Positions 45,125 through 55,050 of a stretch of 64,000 bases of DNA are shown here, piece by piece. The stretch is from Gracilibacillus massiliensis. Its GTDB lineage: Bacteria > Bacillota > Bacilli > Bacillales > Amphibacillaceae. Position numbers and translations under genes: made by a program. A model generated the notes under the pieces. The model worked only from the letters and a program-made list of their open reading frames with translations, made no database searches and was not told the DNA's origin. Numbering within the stretch: the stretch's first letter is position 1; each line of letters starts with the position of its first letter. The DNA lies in assembly GCF_001458115.1 (NCBI RefSeq), contig NZ_CZRP01000012.1, positions 682,001-746,000 on the forward strand. The letters run 5' to 3'.

Positions 45125-48100
45125 CTAAGTTAGCATTTCTTTTAATGTTTTGTTGATTTTTTCTAATTGTTCTTTATTTTCCTCTTGCCCTTCAATGCCA
45201 TGGATCACTTGACGGTAATAGCTTTGAACTTCTTCTAGATAATCGTTGAATACTTTTTGTTCGTAATGATTCCATTGTTGATGATAAAAATTCAATAATT
45301 CTTTTTCAATCTGATCGATTTTCTCTTGCCATTTAACTCTCAAAAAGGCAGAGACCTGCTCTTCTAATTGCTTTCTGCCATCTTCTGCAAAAAATGTTTT
45401 CGTGTCTTTATAAAACTGACTCCATTTGGATAACAGTGACTCATCCGTATTTATTGCTTGTAGTTCGACTTCTGGTGGATCAAGGCGAATATCCTCAAAC
45501 TGTGACAAAGAAAAACTTGAATCAATTTGGATGAATTGGCGTTCGATATCTTTTTTTATTTCATGCAACGATTGATTCCATGTTTGTTCAATGCGAATAG
45601 ATATTGCTTCATATTCATGCTTCATACGATTGTAAATGGTTTTGAACAAAGCTTGAATCGCTAGTTCCAATTCTTTCTTTCCTTTTCTGCCATTGGTTTG
45701 AATAGCACCTGGATGAATATGATCTTTCCAAAGGTCTGTAAACTGAATCGAGAATCGTTGTTTGGCATAGAAAGTTTGCTTATTTAATTTTTGGGCTACC
45801 ATTTCTAGATAGTCTTCTGATTTACGCGCATGTAGCACATTTTTCATTTCTGTCTGATATTGCTTATTTTGTTTAATCAGTCGATCTTTTTCCTGCTGAT
45901 CACTATTAATCATCGATAACCAGTTTGAGACTAAGCTATTAGCTCTAGCTAAATCGGTATAAACGGAACGCATCGACATTTGGGTTAACTCTTCCTTAAC
46001 AAAACGATAGAAATGATCTTCGAATTGTGGGAGACCAGTGTGATCACTCTTATCGTCGATTGCCTGTTTACTTGAGACAGGGAACATTCTTGGACTTTTG
46101 ATATCAAATCGCTGCAATTCATTACGAACATAATCAACGACTAGATTTTTTTCGTCTTCATTTTTTGCAAGATCAATCGCATTTATCATAAAGAACATTT
46201 TATCTAATTCAAAGGCATCCTTAACTCGACCTAAACGCTCCAAAAACTGTTGATCTGGTTTCGAGAATGGATGGTTATAATACGTTACAAATAAAATAGC
46301 ATCTGCATCTTTAATATAAGAGAATGCTAAATCAGTATGTCTAGCATTAACAGAGTCAGCACCAGGTGTGTCGACTAACGTGACATGATTGTTCGTCAGA
46401 GGACAATCATAAAAAAGTTCCATTTCTTTGACAAAACAAGCGATCGTTTCCTCACGGATGTAGCGCTCGAATTCTGTAAACCCAATAATATAAGACGTTC
46501 CAATTCGATCTTTAATTTCTTGATAACCTTGATAAAACGCACTAAGGAAAGACTTATGTTGATCCGGTATATCTAATTTTGCTAGTTTTGTTTTTTTAAT
46601 CCAACGATATCCTTCATCTAATTGGTGAAAGTCTTTTTCGGTAATGTCATTGATATCCGCTACTAATTCTTCTTCATTTTTCAATATTACGTATACGTTT
46701 TTATGCTGATAACCATCCCTTACAGGACTAATTTTGTTAATAGCGGCAGTTGTTGGGTTTGGTGAAACCGGCAACACTTTTTCACCAATAAGTGCATTAG
46801 CAAACGAAGATTTTCCAGCACTGAATGCACCAAATAAAGCAATCGTAAAATGGCGATCCGTTAGCCTGTCTATTTTATTCGTGATTTCTTGTCTGATCGA
46901 GTCCAAGCCGTTAATAGGTTCCATTACAAGATTAGCATTTTCTGCATCCGTTAACGTTTGTTGATAAGAGTATGTCGCCGCTTGTTCGATATTTTCTTCT
47001 ATATTTTCTTCCTTCGTTTCTTTTGTTTGATTCGATGTAATGGCATTTATATCGACTATTTTGTCTACTTTTCTTTCTGTTAGCTTTTCCTGTATTGTTG
47101 CGATTTCAGCCTCATTACCTATCGATTCTCTATCGCAAATGGATTCTAATTGATTCTTATATACAATAAATGCTTGTTTAACTTCTGAAATTTCATTCTC
47201 TATTTTGGTGTATTGTTGATAAAGCTCTATATAGGTTTTGTGTTCTTTTAGTTTTTCATCAAGTGGTGTTAATACGCTTTGCCCGATCTCTTGCCATTTA
47301 TTTTTGTAAAATTGACGATACATTTTCTTAATCGAAGCGGCTACCTGATCTGTGTACACTAAGATGTATTCGCCATTAACTGTAGCACCCTCTTCTATTA
47401 ATTTGATTAAATGCTCCGCCTGGAATTGTTGTTCAAAGATAGGTTCCGATACAGTAAAAGAAATGTAAGGATTCAAAAACTCTGTCACTTTATCGCGCAA
47501 CTTCCATTCTAAGCTAATTTCAGCCTTTTCTTTCAATACTTTATATAAATCATTTAATCGCTTTTCACGCTCTCCCTCTATTTTTTTGCGGTTACGGATC
47601 AAACCGGTTTTGAATTTTGGTTCATATGATTCCAGTAGAATTCGCGCCTTTTCACGAATATCAAAAGGTATGATTTGGGCATTTTTTGTAGTTTGCTCGA
47701 TCATATCCATGTATTCTTTTTCAAGATGATCTCGCTCTGCTTTTAGGGAATCATAAGTAGACTGAATGGCATTAACATTAACATCAGTCGGTAAATCAAT
47801 ACGCTTCAATCTTGCATCAAGTTCTTCTATTGCATCATTCATTTGTTTTTGCTGTTCCTGAATACTAGATTGTACCGTATGGTTCGTTCCGTTTAACAAA
47901 GTCTCTTCTAAGGTTATTTGATGGTTATCACTTACAATTTGATGAACACGTGCTTGTAATGAAGCGAATTCATTAATACCTGTATCACTATTAGCCATAG
48001 ATGTATAAAAAACATTTTTCGGTCGAATATGCCATTGCTCGAAAACACTTTCTAAACTACGCTTGAATTCTGTAAAATGAATTTCCGTTTCATCGTGCTT

Positions 48101-48709
48101 ATCCATTTGGTTAATGATGACATAGTATGGCTTATTCATGGCGTCAATCTGCTTAAGAAATCTGGCGTTCACCTCTGATTGAACATGATTATAATCCATA
48201 ACATAAAACAAAACATCGACTTGATGTAGAGCTGATTCTGTCATTAATCGATCTGCGTCATTTGCGGCATCAATACCTGGCGTGTCCATTAACGTTACAC
48301 CATCGGGTAATTCAGCCATTTCTTTAAAAATTTCGACTTTTTTTACTTCATCACCGTCTCTACATAATTGATGAAGTTTTTCCATTGATGGCAGAGTCTC
48401 CATTTTAATCGCTGGTTGATGGTTAAAATGAACGATTACCTGTTCTTTTCCTTGTTTTATTTCAACAATGTTTGCACTGGTTGGAATCGGACTTTGTGGT
48501 AAAAGTTCCTCCTTCATCAAATTATTGATTAAAGTTGACTTTCCTGCTGAAAAATGGCCACTAAAACAAATATGAATCATTTTTTGCTCTAATTTAGCAT
48601 AATAGTCTACAATTTGTTCCTGGTATTTTTTTTCGTTATTTTGATCATAAAAATGGTGCAAGTCTGCTAATTGCTGTTTATCTACAGCTTTTTTACTCGT
48701 TGTCAACAT
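45125..48709 (-). CDS. dynA: DynA, double dynamin-like GTPase
   Basis: The product (1194 aa) is a bacterial dynamin with two complete GTPase units in one chain. First unit: G1 GHFSAGKST (about 51-59), followed by LMDTPGIDAAND and INQMDKHD. Second unit, starting near residue 620: GAFSAGKSSF, LVDTPGADSVN and INAIDLAKNE. Long helical stretches follow each GTPase. In B. subtilis DynA (about the same length) tethers and fuses membranes and helps survive phage and antibiotic damage. AAGGAG stands 8 bases before the ATG at 48709; eight codons upstream are also open. Acts at the inner face of the membrane. Confidence 0.93.
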   Translation of the reverse strand: MLTTSKKAVDKQQLADLHHFYDQNNEKKYQEQIVDYYAKLEQKMIHICFSGHFSAGKSTLINNLMKEELLPQSPIPTSANIVEIKQGKEQVIVHFNHQPAIKMETLPSMEKLHQLCRDGDEVKKVEIFKEMAELPDGVTLMDTPGIDAANDADRLMTESALHQVDVLFYVMDYNHVQSEVNARFLKQIDAMNKPYYVIINQMDKHDETEIHFTEFKRSLESVFEQWHIRPKNVFYTSMANSDTGINEFASLQARVHQIVSDNHQITLEETLLNGTNHTVQSSIQEQQKQMNDAIEELDARLKRIDLPTDVNVNAIQSTYDSLKAERDHLEKEYMDMIEQTTKNAQIIPFDIREKARILLESYEPKFKTGLIRNRKKIEGEREKRLNDLYKVLKEKAEISLEWKLRDKVTEFLNPYISFTVSEPIFEQQFQAEHLIKLIEEGATVNGEYILVYTDQVAASIKKMYRQFYKNKWQEIGQSVLTPLDEKLKEHKTYIELYQQYTKIENEISEVKQAFIVYKNQLESICDRESIGNEAEIATIQEKLTERKVDKIVDINAITSNQTKETKEENIEENIEQAATYSYQQTLTDAENANLVMEPINGLDSIRQEITNKIDRLTDRHFTIALFGAFSAGKSSFANALIGEKVLPVSPNPTTAAINKISPVRDGYQHKNVYVILKNEEELVADINDITEKDFHQLDEGYRWIKKTKLAKLDIPDQHKSFLSAFYQGYQEIKDRIGTSYIIGFTEFERYIREETIACFVKEMELFYDCPLTNNHVTLVDTPGADSVNARHTDLAFSYIKDADAILFVTYYNHPFSKPDQQFLERLGRVKDAFELDKMFFMINAIDLAKNEDEKNLVVDYVRNELQRFDIKSPRMFPVSSKQAIDDKSDHTGLPQFEDHFYRFVKEELTQMSMRSVYTDLARANSLVSNWLSMINSDQQEKDRLIKQNKQYQTEMKNVLHARKSEDYLEMVAQKLNKQTFYAKQRFSIQFTDLWKDHIHPGAIQTNGRKGKKELELAIQALFKTIYNRMKHEYEAISIRIEQTWNQSLHEIKKDIERQFIQIDSSFSLSQFEDIRLDPPEVELQAINTDESLLSKWSQFYKDTKTFFAEDGRKQLEEQVSAFLRVKWQEKIDQIEKELLNFYHQQWNHYEQKVFNDYLEEVQSYYRQVIHGIEGQEENKEQLEKINKTLKEMLT

Positions 48710-48884
48710 TATATAAACTCCTTGATTGATCATTCTATTTTCCCATTATACGGTTTTTTTCTTATTATGGCTATATGTAAGGGGTTAGAATTTTAGTTTG
48801 AAATTGTTAAAGAATATAAATACCGAGTAGTTTAGTCGCTATTTTATTTATCTTACTTAAGAATTATCAGGCTTTGTTTCTTTT

Positions 48885-49049
48885 AGGCGGTATACTCATT
48901 TATCAGACAGAAGCACCTTCCATTTCCACCCTTTTGGGCGATATATCCATTTATCGGACAAAAGCACCATCCGTTTTCACTCCTTTTGGGCGATATATCC
49001 ATTTATCGGACAGAAACACCATCCGTTTTCACTTCTTTTGGGCGATAAG
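48885..49049. repeat. Tandem array, 52-bp period, three full units and a partial one
   Basis: Units begin GGGCGATATATCC (first one AGGCGGTATACTC) at 48885, 48936, 48988 and 49040. Each continues ATTTATCGGACA(A/G)AAGCACC, then ATCCGTTTTCACT and CTTTT. Spacing is 51, 52 and 52 bp. Units two and three are almost identical; the first is diverged and the last is cut after GGGCGATA. Open frames across it are by-products of the repeat. Confidence 0.85.
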
Positions 49050-49097
49050 TGATCTAATACGACATAAGCTAAATTTTTTTCATTAAAAATAGAAAAA

Positions 49098-49148
49098 GTA
49101 GCTCAATTAAGTGTACACAATGTCTTCTGTACAACAAAACTGAACTAC
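49098..49148 (-). terminator. Terminator-like hairpin after parC (GTAGTTCAG repeat, copy 3)
   Basis: GTAGCTCA (49098) and TGAACTAC (49141) form the base of the stem, TGTACA/TGTACA an inner palindrome. On the minus strand it is followed by CTTTTTCTATTTTT. Ends are shared with the element at 7907-7968. Confidence 0.6.
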
Positions 49149-49157
49149 ACCATCACA

Positions 49158-51614
49158 TTATTCATTTAAATCTTGATCAAATGCTTTCGATAGGCCTCTT
49201 TTTTGATGAATCGTTGTTACTTCACCAGTAAGATCCGTGTCAATTACGTATGAGCCATTGCTATAACGATCACTAATTGGGAGTTCCATCGGTTTTACTG
49301 TGTGATGTTCCCCTTTTGTTGTCATTAATTTGATCACATCATCGTTCTCAACCAAATCAAATCCGACAATACGATGTGGTTTTGATTTTAACTCGCGTAA
49401 CATTACTAAACCTTTCTTAGCACGTGATGATTTTTCAAAACGGTCGATCGTCATTCTTTTACATGCGCCTCGTTGAGTAGTAACGAATAATTGCCTTTTC
49501 TCTTGTAACTCATCCATTAAAACACCATTTACGACAAATTCATCTGTTTTTAACTGGATTGCCTTAACCCCTGCTGCTCTTTGGCCAATCACCGATACTT
49601 CTGATTCATGATACCAGAGGCCATAGCCTTTACTTGTTGCAACAAAAATGTCTTGATTTCCATCAGATAAATAGACATTAACCAGTTGATCTTCTTTTTT
49701 CAAATTCAATGCGATCAGCGGTCTCGTATATCGCTGAGAATAATACAAATCCAGTGTACTTCGCTTCACCATGCCATTTTTTGTGAAAAATACGAGATAT
49801 TTATCTTTAGAAAATTCTCTAATTGGGATTGCTTTGACAATCGTTTCTTCTTTCTCCAAAGAGGCGATGTTAGATAAATGTTGACCCAGATCCTTCCACC
49901 GAATGTCTGGCATCTGGTGTACTGGTATAGGGATATACCTTCCTTTATTGGTGAACAGAAGTAGGTGATCTGTTGTATTTAATTCATATAACGAAATTAA
50001 ATGGTCATTATCTTTCATCGTAAAGTCATCATCCGTTGAGGCCGTATAGGATCTAATGCTGGTTCGTTTTACATAGCCTTGTTCTGTAACAGATGTAATG
50101 ACGTCTTCACTAGCTATCGTTACTTCGACATTAAATTTTAATTCTTCGATTTTTTCTTCGATCTTCGTTCGACGTTCTTCTGCGTAGAGCTTTTTCATTT
50201 GTTTTAAATCTTTTTTGATAACAGATAATAGTTTTTTCTCATCTGCCAAAATTGCTTGATAACTAGCAATCGCCTTTTGCAATTCCGCAGCTTCTTTTTC
50301 CAAAGCGGTAATATCCGTATTTGTTAATCGATATAGCTGCAAGGTTACAATTGCTTCCGCTTGTGTTTCGGTAAAACCATAAGCATCCATAATTCTATTT
50401 TTGGCGTCTTGTTTATCGTTCGATGCTCTGATTGTTTGGATTAATTCATCTAGAATCGAAACAGCTTTGATAAGACCCTCAACAATATGGGCTCTTCTTT
50501 CCGCTTTATTTAGGTCAAAACGGGTTTGGCGTGTCACCACTTCTTTCTGGTGACCAACATAAGCATCGATCATTTCTGTTAAACCGAGCAATTGTGGTGT
50601 TTTATCTTTAATCGCTACCATATTGAAGTGATACGTGATTTGAAGATCTGTGTTTTTATATAAATAATTTAAAACACCTTGACTATCTGCTTCTTTTTTC
50701 AATTCAACAACAATTTGCAACCCTGTTCGGTCTGTCTCGTCTCGAACTTCTGCAATTCCTTCCACTTTTCGATCTAAACGTAATTCATCCATACGTTTCA
50801 CAAGGACTGCTTTATTTACTTCATAAGGGATTTCATCAATTACAATTTGCTCCCTGCTACCTTTTAACGGTTCAATCTTCGCTTTACCACGAACGACTAT
50901 TTTGCCTTTACCAGTTTCATAAGCTTTCTTAAGCCCCTCATACCCTTGGATAATACCGCCAGTAGGAAAATCTGGTCCCTTAATAATTTGCAGCAATTCT
51001 TCTACCGTGACCGATGGTTTATCCATACGTTTAATGACAGCTTCAATTACTTCAGCTAAATTGTGAGGAGGAATTTCTGTCGCATAACCTGCAGAAATCC
51101 CTGTCGATCCATTTATGATTAAGTTAGGAATTCTTGCTGGTAATACAACAGGTTCATCAATCGTATCATCAAAGTTCGGTATATAATCGACGGTTTCTTT
51201 ATCAATGTCACGGATTAATTCGGATGCAATCGCAGAAAGTCGCGCTTCTGTATAACGCATCGCTGCAGGTGGATCGCCATCCACACTACCATTATTACCG
51301 TGCATTTCAACCAATACATTGCGAACTTTCCATGTTTGACTGAGACGAACCATTGCTTCATACACAGATGAATCACCGTGGGGATGATAGTTACCAATTA
51401 CCGTACCTACCGTCTTTGCCGATTTACGAAAGCCTTTATCGTGCGTGTTTTTTTCTTCATGCATCGCAAAAAGGATACGGCGTTGTACGGGTTTTAACCC
51501 ATCACGTGCATCTGGCAAGGCACGATCTTGAATAATATATTTACTATAACGTCCAAATCGATCACCCATAACGTCCTCAAGCGGGAGATCTAAATACTTC
51601 TCTTCTACTGCCAA
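49158..51614 (-). CDS. parC: DNA topoisomerase IV subunit A
   Basis: The product (818 aa) is the DNA-cutting subunit of topoisomerase IV, which decatenates daughter chromosomes. The catalytic tyrosine is Y121 in AAMRYTEARLS. The quinolone region is HPHGDSSVYEAM (77-88), carrying the usual serines of the sensitive form. C-terminal beta-pinwheel blades follow after about residue 490. It starts with TTG, 7 bases after AGGAGG. Directly downstream of parE (21-base gap), as in Bacillus. Confidence 0.96.
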   Translation of the reverse strand: MAVEEKYLDLPLEDVMGDRFGRYSKYIIQDRALPDARDGLKPVQRRILFAMHEEKNTHDKGFRKSAKTVGTVIGNYHPHGDSSVYEAMVRLSQTWKVRNVLVEMHGNNGSVDGDPPAAMRYTEARLSAIASELIRDIDKETVDYIPNFDDTIDEPVVLPARIPNLIINGSTGISAGYATEIPPHNLAEVIEAVIKRMDKPSVTVEELLQIIKGPDFPTGGIIQGYEGLKKAYETGKGKIVVRGKAKIEPLKGSREQIVIDEIPYEVNKAVLVKRMDELRLDRKVEGIAEVRDETDRTGLQIVVELKKEADSQGVLNYLYKNTDLQITYHFNMVAIKDKTPQLLGLTEMIDAYVGHQKEVVTRQTRFDLNKAERRAHIVEGLIKAVSILDELIQTIRASNDKQDAKNRIMDAYGFTETQAEAIVTLQLYRLTNTDITALEKEAAELQKAIASYQAILADEKKLLSVIKKDLKQMKKLYAEERRTKIEEKIEELKFNVEVTIASEDVITSVTEQGYVKRTSIRSYTASTDDDFTMKDNDHLISLYELNTTDHLLLFTNKGRYIPIPVHQMPDIRWKDLGQHLSNIASLEKEETIVKAIPIREFSKDKYLVFFTKNGMVKRSTLDLYYSQRYTRPLIALNLKKEDQLVNVYLSDGNQDIFVATSKGYGLWYHESEVSVIGQRAAGVKAIQLKTDEFVVNGVLMDELQEKRQLFVTTQRGACKRMTIDRFEKSSRAKKGLVMLRELKSKPHRIVGFDLVENDDVIKLMTTKGEHHTVKPMELPISDRYSNGSYVIDTDLTGEVTTIHQKRGLSKAFDQDLNE

Positions 51615-51635
51615 CGGTATTCCTCCTATAATGCA

Positions 51636-53591
51636 TTAAATTTGTATATTTTCATTGTCAATAATATTTTCATCTTCTTCTAAACTAAATTGAACATGAG
51701 ACTCAATCCACTTACGACGTGGTTCAACCTTGTCACCCATTAAAGTAGTAACCCGGCGCTCCGCTCTTGCAAGGTCATCAATCGTCACACGAATTAATGT
51801 ACGAGTTTCAGGGTTCATGGTTGTCTCCCATAATTGGTCCGCATTCATTTCCCCTAGACCTTTATAGCGTTGCAGTTGATAACCATTTTTGAATTTTTTT
51901 GTAACATCTGATAACTCGTCTTCTGTCCAACAGTATTCAATTTGCGCCTTAGCACCTTTACCTTTGGAAATTTGATATAAAGGAGGTAACGCAATAAATA
52001 CTTTTCCAGCTTCAATTAATGGCCTCATATAACGATAGAAAAAGGTAAGTAATAAAACTTGTATGTGCGCACCATCCGTATCGGCATCTGTCATAATAAC
52101 AATTTTATTATATTGTACATCATCTAATGAGAATTCACTTCCAACTCCAGCACCAATCGTATGAATAATCGTCGAGATTTCTTCATTTTTCATTATATCT
52201 ACTAATTTCGATTTCTCTGTATTTATAACTTTACCTCTTAATGGTAGAACAGCCTGGAACTTTCGATCTCGTCCTTGCTTGGCTGAACCACCTGCAGAGT
52301 CCCCCTCTACTAAGTAAAGTTCATTTTTATCTGCATTACGAGATTGTGCTGGTGTTAATTTTCCACTTAAAAGCGAATCTTTACGACGTTTTTTCTTGCC
52401 GCTACGCGCTTCCTCTCTTGCTTTACGAGCAGCTAACCGTGCTTCTTTCGCACGAACTGATTTCTTAATTAACATCGATGCGATATCAGGGTTTTCTTCT
52501 AAGAAATATAACAGATGCTCTGCTACTACAGCATCTACAGCTGAACGTGCTTCAGCAGTCCCTAACTTGCCTTTAGTCTGGCCTTCAAACTGAAGTTTTT
52601 CTTCAGGAATTTTCACCGAAATAACAGCAGTAAAACCTTCTCGAATATCATTGCCGTCTAAGTTCTTATCCCGGTCCTTCAAGATATTTACTTTTCTAGC
52701 ATAATCGTTTACCACACGCGTAATCGCAGTTTTAGCACCAGATTCGTGGGTTCCACCATCTTTCGTCCGTACATTATTAACAAAAGACAAGATGTTTTCT
52801 GCATAGCCATCATTGAATTGAAAGGCAAAGTCCAGTTCCATCTCTTGTTGCTCACCTTCAAAAGCAACCACATCATGAAGAGCATCTTTTTCTTCATTTA
52901 AATACAAAACAAACTCTTTTAATCCGTCTGGATATTGATACGACTCTTCTACTCGTTCTTCATTTCTCTCATCGATTAATTCAATGGTGATTCCTTTTAA
53001 TAAAAAAGCAGCCTCTCTTAATCTTTCTGCTAGTATTTCAAATTGAAAAGTATCCGTAGAAAAAATAGAACGGTCTGGTTTAAATGTTATCGATGTTCCA
53101 GTCTTCTTCGTTTTTCCTTTTTTCTCTAAAGTTGTTACTGGTTTCCCGCCATTTTCAAAACGTTGAGTGAAAATTTGACCATCTCTATGAATTGTCACTT
53201 CTAGCCATTCTGATAAGGCATTTACAACAGATGCACCTACACCGTGTAAACCACCACTTGTTTTATAGCCACCTTGCCCAAACTTACCACCTGCATGCAA
53301 GACCGTTAAGATAACTTCGGGGGTTGGCCTTCCTGTTTGATGCATTCCAGTCGGCATACCACGTCCATTATCAGCTATTGTAATACTCTGATCAGGATGG
53401 ATCGTTACGTTTATATGTTCACCAAATCCAGATAACGCTTCATCAACTGAATTATCTACTATCTCAAAGACCAGATGATGTAAACCTCTTGCATCTGTAC
53501 TGCCTATATACATACCCGGTCTTTTTCTAACTGCTTCTAGTCCTTCTAATACTTGAATGGAATCGTCACTATATGTTGTATTATTACTCAT
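51636..53591 (-). CDS. parE: DNA topoisomerase IV subunit B
   Basis: The product (651 aa) is the ATPase subunit of topoisomerase IV. GHKL ATP site: EIVDNSVDEALSG and DNGRGMPTGMH, then GGLHGVGASVVNALS. The TOPRIM domain holds YLVEGDSAGGSAKQGRDR and MTDADTDGAHI, the magnesium site; QRYKGLGEMNADQLW is the conserved C-terminal signature. Transcribed with yneT and parC on the minus strand. Confidence 0.97.
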   Translation of the reverse strand: MSNNTTYSDDSIQVLEGLEAVRKRPGMYIGSTDARGLHHLVFEIVDNSVDEALSGFGEHINVTIHPDQSITIADNGRGMPTGMHQTGRPTPEVILTVLHAGGKFGQGGYKTSGGLHGVGASVVNALSEWLEVTIHRDGQIFTQRFENGGKPVTTLEKKGKTKKTGTSITFKPDRSIFSTDTFQFEILAERLREAAFLLKGITIELIDERNEERVEESYQYPDGLKEFVLYLNEEKDALHDVVAFEGEQQEMELDFAFQFNDGYAENILSFVNNVRTKDGGTHESGAKTAITRVVNDYARKVNILKDRDKNLDGNDIREGFTAVISVKIPEEKLQFEGQTKGKLGTAEARSAVDAVVAEHLLYFLEENPDIASMLIKKSVRAKEARLAARKAREEARSGKKKRRKDSLLSGKLTPAQSRNADKNELYLVEGDSAGGSAKQGRDRKFQAVLPLRGKVINTEKSKLVDIMKNEEISTIIHTIGAGVGSEFSLDDVQYNKIVIMTDADTDGAHIQVLLLTFFYRYMRPLIEAGKVFIALPPLYQISKGKGAKAQIEYCWTEDELSDVTKKFKNGYQLQRYKGLGEMNADQLWETTMNPETRTLIRVTIDDLARAERRVTTLMGDKVEPRRKWIESHVQFSLEEDENIIDNENIQI

Positions 53592-53665
53592 TAAATTCTC
53601 CCTACTCCTTCCCTACACTACCAACCTATATTAAAATAATAGAACATTCGTTCTCTGTTGTAAGA

Positions 53666-54079
53666 TTATCTCATTAAAACAGAATGTGCTACTTTAATAC
53701 ATCGGTCCATAATCACATGTTTATTATGCTTTACTAAATACTCATATGCTGCTTGATCTGTTACACCTTGTTGCATCCAGACATAATCAGCATCTGTTTT
53801 TACAATTTCTTTTGCAAGATCATATAAATAAACCGACCGTCTGAAAACATTTATCAGCTGATAGTCTTCTTTAACATCTAAAATAGATTTATATGCTTTT
53901 TCCCCAAGCACTTCATCTATATTAGGATTTACAGGAATAATCTTAAAACCAGATTGTTGCATTGCTTTTGCAATTTGATAAGAAGTTCGTGATGGTTTGT
54001 CGGACAATCCAATTACTGCAATTGATTTTGTATTATCTAACATTTCTTTCATCAATAATTGTTCCTTATCGTTATTCAT
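53666..54079 (-). CDS. yneT: CoA-binding domain protein YneT
   Basis: The product (137 aa) is a single Rossmann CoA-binding domain: SIAVIGLSDKPSRTSYQIAKAMQQ at the N-terminus, then IIPVNPNIDEVLGEKAYKSI and a C-terminal RCIKVAHSVL. Related to the CoA-binding part of succinyl-CoA synthetases; the physiological role is unknown. ATG 54079 with GAGGTG before it is preferred over the upstream in-frame ATG at 54094, which lies within the site. Its place before parE-parC and divergent from plsY matches B. subtilis yneT. Confidence 0.88.
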   Translation of the reverse strand: MNNDKEQLLMKEMLDNTKSIAVIGLSDKPSRTSYQIAKAMQQSGFKIIPVNPNIDEVLGEKAYKSILDVKEDYQLINVFRRSVYLYDLAKEIVKTDADYVWMQQGVTDQAAYEYLVKHNKHVIMDRCIKVAHSVLMR

Positions 54080-54300
54080 AATGTTACACCTCATTTTTAT
54101 TGATTAAACCATTTAATAAGCTTTCACGCAAGTAAACTTTCAAATAAATCAAACTAAAGACCCATTTATTTCTAACCTTACCCCTTATCTTTAACACAGT
54201 TTAACAAAAAATTAAATAATCGGTGTACTCTTTTTTATCATAACATGCTAAAATAATAACAACTGTAGCAATCATAACATTATATTTAAGGAGTTTGCCG

Positions 54301-54885
54301 ATGGAATACATTATTTTTATCCTGTTAGCCTATTTATTGGGTTCGATACCAACTGGGTTAATTGTTGGAAAACTTGGTTACAAAAAAGATATAAGAGAAC
54401 ATGGTAGTGGTAACTTAGGTGCTACAAACACTTTTCGTGTACTCGGTGTGAAAGCAGGTATAATTGTAACAGTAGTTGATATTCTAAAAGGGACACTCGC
54501 CGCTGTGCTTCCTATTATTTTCCAAATAGAAGCGGTCCATCCACTTATCGTGGGTATTTTTGCAGTTATTGGTCATAGTTTTCCGATATTCGCAAAATTT
54601 AAAGGTGGTAAAGCAGTTGCTACGTCTTCAGGTGTTATATTGGGTGTAAACCCATTATTATTCGTGATTATGATCTGTAGCTTTTTAGTAATTCTCTATT
54701 TAACAAAATATGTATCCTTAGCATCTATGTTAACAGGACTCATTACTATTATTGTATCGGTTGTTCTGCAAGAATTTGCATTAACTATCGTAATCTCTAT
54801 ACTAACCGCCTTTGTAATTTATCGCCATCAAGCAAATATCAAACGTATTTTAAATAAAACTGAACCAAAAATAAAGTGGATGTAA
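54301..54885 (+). CDS. plsY: Acyl-phosphate glycerol-3-phosphate acyltransferase PlsY
   Basis: The product (194 aa) transfers an acyl group from acyl-phosphate to glycerol-3-phosphate, the first membrane step of phospholipid synthesis. Multispanning membrane protein: [18 protein letters not shown], then the active-site loop [19 protein letters not shown]; later [25 protein letters not shown] is the phosphate/glycerol-binding loop. The start ATG at 54301 has AAGGAG 7 bases upstream; the TTG at 54295 is in between. Divergent from yneT. Confidence 0.96.
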   Translation: MEYIIFILLAYLLGSIPTGLIVGKLGYKKDIREHGSGNLGATNTFRVLGVKAGIIVTVVDILKGTLAAVLPIIFQIEAVHPLIVGIFAVIGHSFPIFAKFKGGKAVATSSGVILGVNPLLFVIMICSFLVILYLTKYVSLASMLTGLITIIVSVVLQEFALTIVISILTAFVIYRHQANIKRILNKTEPKIKWM

Positions 54886-54909
54886 GGATCTAACTCCCTC
54901 GTTAGATCC
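54886..54909 (+). terminator. Terminator of plsY
   Basis: GGATCTAAC (54886) pairs with GTTAGATCC (54901) around six bases, followed by TCTTTTGTG, immediately after the stop codon. Confidence 0.82.
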
Positions 54910-55050
54910 TCTTTTGTGTACAATTTTTTATCTGGGACAAGCGAAAGTACCAGATTAAGGAAAAACATCTCTATTATAAGATTTTTAAATTGAATATTAA
55001 TAAAAGATTAAGTATACTTTGATATAGTTGATGACGAAAGGGGTCTAATC

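Larger units (their letters stand above)
48710..49157. other. Intergenic region between dynA and parC
   Basis: About 450 bases with no supportable gene. It contains a 52-bp tandem array (48885-49049) and a GTAGTTCAG-type hairpin that may terminate parC (49098-49148). The dynA promoter must lie in its left part; none was placed confidently. Confidence 0.6.

Noticed and set aside
48885-49049. CRISPR array
   Set aside because: Units are continuous similar sequence with no constant repeat and variable spacer; no cas genes. The same holds for the arrays at 31280 and 61600.
48874-49086. 70-codon plus-strand frame across the 52-bp array
   Set aside because: The frame shifts meaning in each unit and has no ribosome-binding site; product of the repeat.
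55000-55050. Zur operator upstream of folE2
   Set aside because: No sequence close to the known Zur palindrome was found.
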